Shown here in pieces: positions 6,872 to 12,214 of a stretch of DNA of 12,214 nt. Each line of letters starts with the position of its first letter. Within the stretch, counting starts at the first letter, position 1. The notes beneath the pieces were generated by a model that did not search any database, was not told where the DNA came from, and was given only the letters and a program-made list of their open reading frames with translations. This DNA is from Oceanospirillaceae bacterium (GTDB taxonomy: Bacteria; Pseudomonadota; Gammaproteobacteria; Pseudomonadales; Balneatricaceae): NCBI GenBank assembly GCA_003497765.1, contig DNNY01000146.1, positions 1 to 12,214 of the forward strand, in the 5' to 3' direction. The position numbers and the translations under genes are program-made.

Positions 6872-6885
6872 GGGAGTATATTGTG
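6872..6885 (+). promoter_or_regulatory. Ribosome binding site fixing the amt start
   Basis: GGGAG (6872-6876) lies 6 bases before GTG at 6883. The alternative in-frame GTG at 6856 has no ribosome site and falls within the NtrC-like dyad, so 6883 is preferred. Confidence 0.75.
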
Positions 6886-8091
6886 GAATCCATTAGCAGT
6901 CATGTTGCTACTTTAGTACAGAGTTCCAACACCTTATTTATTTTAATCGGTGCCATTATGGTGCTGGCCATGCATGCTGGCTTTGCTTTTCTTGAAGTTG
7001 GTACTGTAAGGCATAAGAACCAGGTTAATGCCTTGATCAAAATCATCAGCGATTTTAGTGTATCTTGCTTAGCCTACTTCTTTATTGGTTATTGGGTTGC
7101 ATATGACCAAACATTCCTAACTAGCGCTGCTAACTTGAGTGCTGACAATGGCTATGCCTTAGTTAAATTCTTCTTCTTAATGACCTTTGCTGCTGCCATA
7201 CCAGCCATTATCTCTGGCGGTATCGCTGAGCGGGCTAAATTCTGGCCTCTACTACTTAGCGCAGCTATCTGCGTGGGCTTTGTTTATCCTCTATTTGAAG
7301 GCATTGCCTGGAACGGTAACTTTGGCTTCCAGAGTTGGTTAGAAACAAACTTTGGTGCTAGCTTCCACGACTTTGCCGGTTCCATTGTTGTGCACGGTGT
7401 TGGTGGCTGGATTGCTTTAGTAGCTGTATTGCTATTGGGTAATCGCCATGGTCGTTATAAGAATGGACAGGTTATTGCTTTTGCTCCGTCCAGTATTCCT
7501 TTCCTAGCTTTAGGTGCTTGGGTACTAACTATCGGCTGGTTCGGCTTTAACGTTATGTCTGCCCAAACTTTAGACGGCATTAGCGGCCTAGTTGCAGTAA
7601 ATACCTTAATGGCCATGGTTGGCGGTACTCTTGCAGCACTAGTAGTGGGTAGAAACGACCCAGGGTTTGTCCACAATGGCCCCCTAGCTGGCTTAGTAGC
7701 TGTTTGTGCCGGATCTGATCTAATGCACCCAATTGGTGCACTGGCTGTTGGTGCTATCGCCGGCGCAATTTTTGTATATGCCTTTATCCTCACGCAAAAT
7801 CGTTGGAAAATTGATGACGTGTTGGGTGTATGGCCTCTTCATGGTCTATGTGGTGCTTGGGGTGGTATTGCTGCAGGCATCTTTGGTTTGGAAGCTCTAG
7901 GTGGTTTAGGTGGCGTTAGCCTAATGAGCCAAATAATTGGTTCACTAGCTGGTATCAGTATCGCCGTAATTGGTGGCCTAATCGCCTACGGTATTGCCAA
8001 AGTATTGTTTGGCCTACGTCTCAGCGAAGAAGAAGAATTCCAAGGAGCCGATATTTCTATCCATAAGATCGGTGCTTCTTCTATGGAGTAA
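6883..8091 (+). CDS. amt: Ammonium transporter, Amt family
   Basis: Amt proteins are trimeric inner-membrane channels that take up ammonium when nitrogen is scarce. From the GTG at 6883 the protein has 402 residues and about eleven hydrophobic segments. The two conserved pore histidines are His171 (AGSIVVHGVGGW) and His320 (VWPLHGLCGAWGG). Asp163 in HDFAGS matches the structural aspartate Asp160 of E. coli AmtB, and GGIAERAKFWP near 112-122 is a family signature. There is no obvious cleaved signal peptide, and the first segment starts near residue 15. A short charged C-terminus (LRLSEEEEF) follows the last helix. The gene stands alone: no glnK-type PII gene adjoins it, unlike glnK-amtB in E. 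coli. The upstream sigma54 promoter points to nitrogen-limitation control. Confidence 0.95.
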   Translation: MESISSHVATLVQSSNTLFILIGAIMVLAMHAGFAFLEVGTVRHKNQVNALIKIISDFSVSCLAYFFIGYWVAYDQTFLTSAANLSADNGYALVKFFFLMTFAAAIPAIISGGIAERAKFWPLLLSAAICVGFVYPLFEGIAWNGNFGFQSWLETNFGASFHDFAGSIVVHGVGGWIALVAVLLLGNRHGRYKNGQVIAFAPSSIPFLALGAWVLTIGWFGFNVMSAQTLDGISGLVAVNTLMAMVGGTLAALVVGRNDPGFVHNGPLAGLVAVCAGSDLMHPIGALAVGAIAGAIFVYAFILTQNRWKIDDVLGVWPLHGLCGAWGGIAAGIFGLEALGGLGGVSLMSQIIGSLAGISIAVIGGLIAYGIAKVLFGLRLSEEEEFQGADISIHKIGASSME

Positions 8092-8135
8092 TTGACCAAC
8101 CGGTCCTTATCAGTAGGTAATAAATACTAATAAAC

Positions 8136-8170
8136 AAAGGGGTAAACGGCGTGCCGTCTACCCCTTTTTT
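8136..8170. terminator. Shared hairpin terminator between convergent amt and rlmKL
   Basis: AAAGGGGTA and TACCCCTTT flank an inner stem ACGGC/GCCGT, with a single A-C mismatch between the two stems, and T6 follows in the amt direction. In the rlmKL direction the tract after the stem is TTTGTTTATT. It should stop amt strongly and rlmKL more weakly. Confidence 0.85.
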
Positions 8171-8181
8171 GTTGGTCTATG

Positions 8182-8199
8182 CTACCGATTATCCGGTAG
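8182..8199 (-). repeat. Small palindrome at the rlmKL stop codon
   Basis: CTACCG, 6 bases and CGGTAG form a 6-base-pair stem that includes the rlmKL TAG stop and its last codons. It may protect the 3' end of the message or be coincidental. Confidence 0.4.
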
Positions 8200-10365
8200 G
8201 TGTTTAATCTCGAAACAGTAATGAATCTTTTTATTACGAGAGAAATCACGGTCTATGGTTTGTGCACTAATATCCTTAACCTGATTAAACTGGGTAACCT
8301 TTTCATCCAGCACAAATTTGCGGTAGTTGGTTGAAAAGATTAATGTACCCTCGGGTGACAGCAATCCCATGGCCTGCTTTATCATCCACACATGATCTCT
8401 TTGCACATCCATAACACCAATCATACGTTTCGAGTTAGAAAACGTTGGTGGATCCAAAAAGATAAGATCGTATTGACCAGCATGGGTATTCCCATGATGC
8501 CGGAGAAACTCCATACAATCGGCTTGCTCTAATTTATGCAGCCACTCACTAGCACCATTTAGAGCTAAATTTTTTCGTGACCAGCTTTGATAAGTAGCTG
8601 ACATATCAACACTAAGGGATTTCTTCGCCCCGCCTTTAATGGCATGTATAGTGGCGCTTGCCGTATAGCAGAACAGATTTAAAAAGCACTTACCAGCTGC
8701 CATATTTTGAATACGCTTGCGAACGGGGCGATGATCCAAAAATAATCCCGTATCCAGATAATCGGTTAAGTTAACCAATAATCGACAACCCTCTTCCATA
8801 ACCTCTAAATAGTCTCCACCCTTCTGCAAAGCTTGATATTGCTGTTTACCTGATTGTTGCTTACGCTGTTTTAACACAATTCGTTGCTCTGGTATGCCTG
8901 TCACTTGTGGTAACGCTAAGAGCACTTCCTGTAAGCGACGGGCGGCATTATCGGCATTCACTTTAGCTGGTGGTGCGTATTCTTGCACATGCAACCAATC
9001 ACCGTAGACATCAACCGCTACGGCATATTCAGGCATATCGGCATCATACAAGCGATAACAGCTTATATTCTGCTGACGCAACCAGCTTTTTAATTGCTTG
9101 GCGTTTTTACTTATGCGGTTGGCAAACATTTGCGCACCCTGACTCAGTTCCTGCAAAGGGATTACACCGTCTGTGTGGCGACGATCATGAAAGTGATTGT
9201 CATCAGTAATATTAAACAACAGTAATTGGCTTTTAATTGCACCATTATAGAAACTGTATTGTTTATGAGAGCGTAAGCCAACAGCTTTGCCTAGATCTGG
9301 ATTACCAGTAAACACCGCAAGGCGCCAATGTTTAAATTGTTGACTCACCTTTTCGCCTAAATGCTGATACAAATACTGTATATCCGCCACTTCACTTAAG
9401 CGCTCACCATAAGGCGGATTAGTAAGCATTAGCCCGGGTAATAAATCGGCTTTATGGGTTAATGGTTTTAATTCTTTTAGCTGCCGATGACTCACGCGGA
9501 TAAAACTTTCCACCCCCGCTTGTTTAATATTTTCACGACTTTGGGTCACGGCTTTTGGCATGCCGTCATAACCATGAATTTCTGCCTTAAACTGTGCCTC
9601 ACCTATTTCCCTACGTTGCTCAGCCTCATCCCATAACCTTTGCCATAATTGTTTATTATGCTGAGCCCAGGTTTGTAATCCAAAGCGCCAGCGCAATAAA
9701 CCGGGCGCGGTATCTGTTGCTAATAAAGCCGCTTCGATCAAAAAGGTGCCCGAACCACACATTGGGTCAATTAAAGGCGCTCCCTGGGCAGCCAATTCAG
9801 GCCAACCAGCACGCATTAGTAATGCCGCCGCTAAATTCTCTTTTAGGGGCGCCATGCCACCATCTTGGCGATAACCACGGCGATGGAGGCTCTCACCAGA
9901 CAAATCAATGCTAATACGACCTCTGCCCCGGCTAACAAACACATTGACGCGGAGGTCTGGGTCTTGTTTGGCAATACTAGGTCGTTCTAAGCCAGCATCA
10001 CGAAATTGGTCCACAATGGCATCTTTTACCTTTAAGGCACCAAAATGCGTATTATCAATGCCACGTAAACGTCCTGCATAATCGACTAGCAAAGATTGCC
10101 CACTATGCAAATGTTGTTGCCAATCAACAGCCTTTACAGCGGCATATAAATCAGTGGGAGAGTCTATTTTAGTTTCATACACAAGTAATAAAATACGATT
10201 TGCAAGACGACTCCATAAACAGGCTTTATAACCTATGGCTAAAGTGCCAGAGAATAACACCCCACCTTGGGATAGTTTGACGTTTTCAGCCCCCAAACTA
10301 GTTAGTTCATCAGCAAGTATCGGTTCTATAGCCTTTGGGCAGGTTGCAAAATAAGCGTGATTCAT
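8182..10365 (-). CDS. rlmKL: Bifunctional 23S rRNA methyltransferase RlmKL (m2G2445 / m7G2069)
   Basis: The fused enzyme modifies two guanines of 23S rRNA during 50S assembly: its N-terminal half (RlmL) makes m2G2445 and its C-terminal half (RlmK) makes m7G2069. The 727 residues compare with 702 in E. coli. In order there is a THUMP domain (about 1-160), the first SAM site DPMCGSGT (200-207) with catalytic NPPYGERL (316-323), then the RlmK linker (RLYDADMPEY, VQEYAPP, VNLTDYLDTGLFLDHR near 531) and the second SAM domain with FLNLFCYTASAT near 562 and LDPPTFSNSKR near 637. Both catalytic motifs are intact. I chose the ATG at 10365 because MNHAYFATCPKAIEPIL begins like the family. A start at 10410 would lie upstream of a TATAAT box and add unrelated residues. 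No strong ribosome site is seen. It is monocistronic and converges on amt. Confidence 0.95.
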   Translation of the reverse strand: MNHAYFATCPKAIEPILADELTSLGAENVKLSQGGVLFSGTLAIGYKACLWSRLANRILLLVYETKIDSPTDLYAAVKAVDWQQHLHSGQSLLVDYAGRLRGIDNTHFGALKVKDAIVDQFRDAGLERPSIAKQDPDLRVNVFVSRGRGRISIDLSGESLHRRGYRQDGGMAPLKENLAAALLMRAGWPELAAQGAPLIDPMCGSGTFLIEAALLATDTAPGLLRWRFGLQTWAQHNKQLWQRLWDEAEQRREIGEAQFKAEIHGYDGMPKAVTQSRENIKQAGVESFIRVSHRQLKELKPLTHKADLLPGLMLTNPPYGERLSEVADIQYLYQHLGEKVSQQFKHWRLAVFTGNPDLGKAVGLRSHKQYSFYNGAIKSQLLLFNITDDNHFHDRRHTDGVIPLQELSQGAQMFANRISKNAKQLKSWLRQQNISCYRLYDADMPEYAVAVDVYGDWLHVQEYAPPAKVNADNAARRLQEVLLALPQVTGIPEQRIVLKQRKQQSGKQQYQALQKGGDYLEVMEEGCRLLVNLTDYLDTGLFLDHRPVRKRIQNMAAGKCFLNLFCYTASATIHAIKGGAKKSLSVDMSATYQSWSRKNLALNGASEWLHKLEQADCMEFLRHHGNTHAGQYDLIFLDPPTFSNSKRMIGVMDVQRDHVWMIKQAMGLLSPEGTLIFSTNYRKFVLDEKVTQFNQVKDISAQTIDRDFSRNKKIHYCFEIKHLPDNR

Positions 10366-10398
10366 AAACAGGCGGGACAAAGATAAGATAAAGCCGGC

Positions 10399-10404
10399 AT
10401 TATA
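10399..10404 (-). promoter_or_regulatory. Possible -10 box of the rlmKL promoter
   Basis: A perfect TATAAT on the minus strand, in GTGTATAATGCC, lies 34 bases before the rlmKL ATG. It predicts a leader of about 27 bases. The -35 region is poor (GCATTA at a 17-base spacing). Confidence 0.5.
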
Positions 10405-10461
10405 CACCAACCCATACTAGATAATGCGGTTTGCTAACACAAACAGCATAACCATGACATA

Positions 10462-10473
10462 TTCTTTAAAGAA
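10462..10473. repeat. Perfect 12-base palindrome TTCTTTAAAGAA
   Basis: This exact palindrome lies between ctaA and rlmKL, about 60 bases upstream of the rlmKL -10 box. It could be an operator or chance in AT-rich DNA. Confidence 0.3.
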
Positions 10474-10493
10474 GTAACGCAGTAGCGAAGCAA

Positions 10494-10521
10494 AAAGACA
10501 ACTGAAAACTCGATTGTCTTT
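10494..10521 (-). terminator. Probable terminator of cyoE-ctaA
   Basis: In the ctaA direction, 6 bases after the stop codon, AAAGACAA and TTGTCTTT form an 8-base-pair stem with a 12-base loop, ending in a run of five T. The stem is AT-rich and the T-run short, so it is a moderate terminator. Confidence 0.55.
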
Positions 10522-10527
10522 GGTCGT

Positions 10528-11571
10528 TTATTCGTAACTTACCCTACTGCGGCTACTAAATAAAAAGTAATTTAGGCACATCATGGTGACAAATAAGCAG
10601 GCACCACCGAAGTTATGGGCTACCGCAACAGGTAAAGGCAGATGCCAATACACATTAGCTAAACCTAACAAAAACTGAATAGTAAATAAGACCATGATTA
10701 GACCAGCAAAAAAGTGCAAACGTGCTTCGGGCTGATGCCATAATTTACGAGCCATAAGGATTAAATATATTCCCAAAATAATGGCCATAAAACGATGAAT
10801 AACATGAATGGCCTTACGACCCTCACCATCCATTAAACCACCCAAATAGTTAGGGCCTATGGTTTGACTGAGATTAAAGCCTTCGGCAAAGTTCATAGCT
10901 GGCCACCATTGGCCATTACAGGTGGGCAAATCGGAGCAAGCCAATGCGGCATAATTGGCACTCATCCAGCCACCTAGAAAAATTTGCACACTAGTCAGCA
11001 GTAAGCCTATTAAAGCCCAAAAGCACAGACTAATTCGACGATCCTGTAATCGCAGTGGACGCACCTGTCGCCCCATACGAGATAAGCGCAACATCAATAT
11101 AGATAACAAACTGGCGGTGATAAAACCCCCAAACAAATGAGCGGTTACTATCTGAGGCCACAACTTCCATGTCACTGTCCAAGCACCAAAGGCACCCTGC
11201 ATTAACACTACAGCTAACAATAGCTGAGTATGTTTAAACGGATAATATAAACGACGCCGATAGAACCATGAGCCAAAGGCAATGACGAGAATAAAGAAGC
11301 CTAGTATGGTAGCAAGGTAACGATGAATCATCTCCAGCCAACCTTTACCTACTTCAACCGGACTATCAGGGTACAAAGACTCCGCTAGCTGAATTTCCTC
11401 AGCAGTTTGTGGCACAATTAATTGCCCATAGCAACCTGGCCAATCAGGACAGCCCAGACCTGCATCTGCCAATCGGGTCCAAGAACCCAATATAATGACA
11501 CTGCAAACAGTTAGCACAGCTACTAATGCAAGCTTAACAACCCAATTTGGAGCTGAACCCATAGCGCTCAC
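10528..11571 (-). CDS. ctaA: Heme A synthase (CtaA/Cox15 family)
   Basis: CtaA oxidises the C8 methyl group of heme O to the formyl group of heme A, the cofactor of aa3-type cytochrome c oxidases, in the inner membrane. The 347 residues form two related four-helix halves. Each half carries a pair of heme-ligand histidines: His83 (EMIHRYLA) and His145 (VTAHLFGG), then His259 (HVIHRFMA) and His319 (AVAHNFGG). Each half also has an extracytoplasmic cysteine pair: Cys41/Cys47 in GLGCPDWPGCYG and Cys212/Cys218 in LACSDLPTCNG. The start is set at GTG 11571 because TAGG lies 7 bases before it. The ATG at 11562, three codons in, is a fair alternative. It follows cyoE by 12 bases, so the two heme-modifying steps are probably co-transcribed. 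Confidence 0.94.
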   Translation of the reverse strand: MSAMGSAPNWVVKLALVAVLTVCSVIILGSWTRLADAGLGCPDWPGCYGQLIVPQTAEEIQLAESLYPDSPVEVGKGWLEMIHRYLATILGFFILVIAFGSWFYRRRLYYPFKHTQLLLAVVLMQGAFGAWTVTWKLWPQIVTAHLFGGFITASLLSILMLRLSRMGRQVRPLRLQDRRISLCFWALIGLLLTSVQIFLGGWMSANYAALACSDLPTCNGQWWPAMNFAEGFNLSQTIGPNYLGGLMDGEGRKAIHVIHRFMAIILGIYLILMARKLWHQPEARLHFFAGLIMVLFTIQFLLGLANVYWHLPLPVAVAHNFGGACLFVTMMCLNYFLFSSRSRVSYE

Positions 11572-11583
11572 TTTTATACCTAT

Positions 11584-12214
11584 TTAAACCATTAATGTAC
11601 GCAAAAAGTCGCGTGCATAATGATCCAGTAATAAAAATGCGAAAATACCATTCAGATAGAAAATGGAATAGGCAAAGGTCTTCATAGCGTGTTCATCGGC
11701 TTTGCCACGATATAATTTCCATGCGTGGTAAACAAACATAATACCCAAACCTAAGGCACCGGCTAAATAGATAACGCCAGTCATATTAACTACAAACGGC
11801 ACTAAAGTTACCACTAACAGCAATAAGCTATAGAGAAAAATTTGTCCTTTTGTAAAGGCAATACCATGGGTAACGGGTAACATTGGCACACCAGCCTTAG
11901 CATAATCATCACGGCGACGAATAGCTAGCGCCCAAAAATGCGGTGGTGTCCAAACAAAAATAATTAGAAATAACAGTAACGCATCCATATTCACGGAGCC
12001 AGTTACAGCAGCCCAGCCTAACACTGGAGGCGCCGCCCCTGCAGCACCACCTAAAACAATATTGTGAGGTGTGGAACGTTTAAGGTAAACCGTATAGATA
12101 ACCGCGTAGCCAATCACTGACAACAATGTTAATAGTGCTGTAAGCATATTAATAAATACTAGTAAAATTAGCATCGATAGCATGCATAGGACGAGAGCGA
12201 ATACCAACGCTGCC
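11584..12214 (-). CDS. cyoE: Protoheme IX farnesyltransferase (heme O synthase), C-terminal two thirds, cut by window edge
   Basis: CyoE/CtaB, an inner-membrane UbiA-type prenyltransferase, attaches a farnesyl group to heme b to make heme O, the substrate of CtaA. About 210 of the usual near-300 residues are present; the start and the first aspartate-rich motif lie beyond the right edge. Diagnostic stretches are [46 protein letters not shown] and [18 protein letters not shown], which contains the second conserved aspartate-rich loop. Several transmembrane helices follow. The reading frame stays open to the window end, with two more alanine codons before the TTG at 12207, so no internal start should be assigned. 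The symbol ctaB is equally valid, and its pairing with ctaA suggests service to a heme-A oxidase. Confidence 0.95.
   Translation of the reverse strand, partial: AALVFALVLCMLSMLILLVFINMLTALLTLLSVIGYAVIYTVYLKRSTPHNIVLGGAAGAAPPVLGWAAVTGSVNMDALLLFLIIFVWTPPHFWALAIRRRDDYAKAGVPMLPVTHGIAFTKGQIFLYSLLLLVVTLVPFVVNMTGVIYLAGALGLGIMFVYHAWKLYRGKADEHAMKTFAYSIFYLNGIFAFLLLDHYARDFLRTLMV

Noticed and set aside
6856..6882. Longer amt N-terminus from GTG 6856
   Set aside because: It has no ribosome site and overlaps the NtrC-like dyad, whereas GTG 6883 has GGGAG at ideal spacing.
7455..7793. 112-codon frame antisense to amt
   Set aside because: It mirrors the codons of the conserved Amt transmembrane core and has no independent start signal.
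9594..9914. 106-codon frame antisense to rlmKL
   Set aside because: It is a shadow of the RlmL methyltransferase domain, whose motifs are intact on the other strand.
1..12214. Search for CRISPR arrays, tRNA or rRNA genes, insertion sequences and phage or defence genes
   Set aside because: None seen: no regularly spaced repeats, no transposase or integrase motifs, and all coding space is explained by core metabolic and rRNA-modification genes.

Overview
This is ordinary core-metabolism DNA from a gammaproteobacterium. The protein sequences are close to Pseudomonas and E. coli family members, the gene order gltA <> sdhCDAB-sucA is the one typical of Gammaproteobacteria, and the base composition is moderately AT-rich. 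A marine or Cellvibrionales-like relative is a guess only. I see no mobile element, CRISPR array, tRNA or rRNA, and no undescribed defence or biosynthetic system. The points of interest lie mainly in the non-coding sequence.

Left part (1-4751, minus strand): sdhC, sdhD, sdhA and sdhB form a tight operon for succinate dehydrogenase (complex II), with overlapping or nearly abutting genes. A 355-base gap packed with nested palindromes and T-runs follows, and then sucA, the E1 subunit of 2-oxoglutarate dehydrogenase, which runs off the left edge. The gap separates the sdh and suc transcription units.

Middle (4752-8170): a 568-base divergent control region carries a good sigma70 promoter for each side. 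The plus-strand gene is gltA (type II citrate synthase), closed by a clear terminator. Next comes a nitrogen-regulation-type control region with an almost canonical sigma54 promoter, NtrC-like sites and a possible 13-codon leader peptide, followed by a stand-alone amt ammonium transporter gene.

Right part (8171-12214, minus strand): rlmKL encodes a fused 23S rRNA methyltransferase and converges on amt across a shared hairpin terminator. Beyond it lie ctaA (heme A synthase) and the truncated cyoE/ctaB (heme O synthase), transcribed in the order cyoE then ctaA.

Functionally, GltA, SucA and SdhCDAB supply consecutive or near-consecutive TCA-cycle steps, and SDH delivers electrons to quinone. 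CyoE and CtaA make the heme O and heme A needed by terminal heme-copper oxidases, so most of the window serves aerobic respiration. Amt links it to nitrogen assimilation through 2-oxoglutarate demand; that link is inferred.
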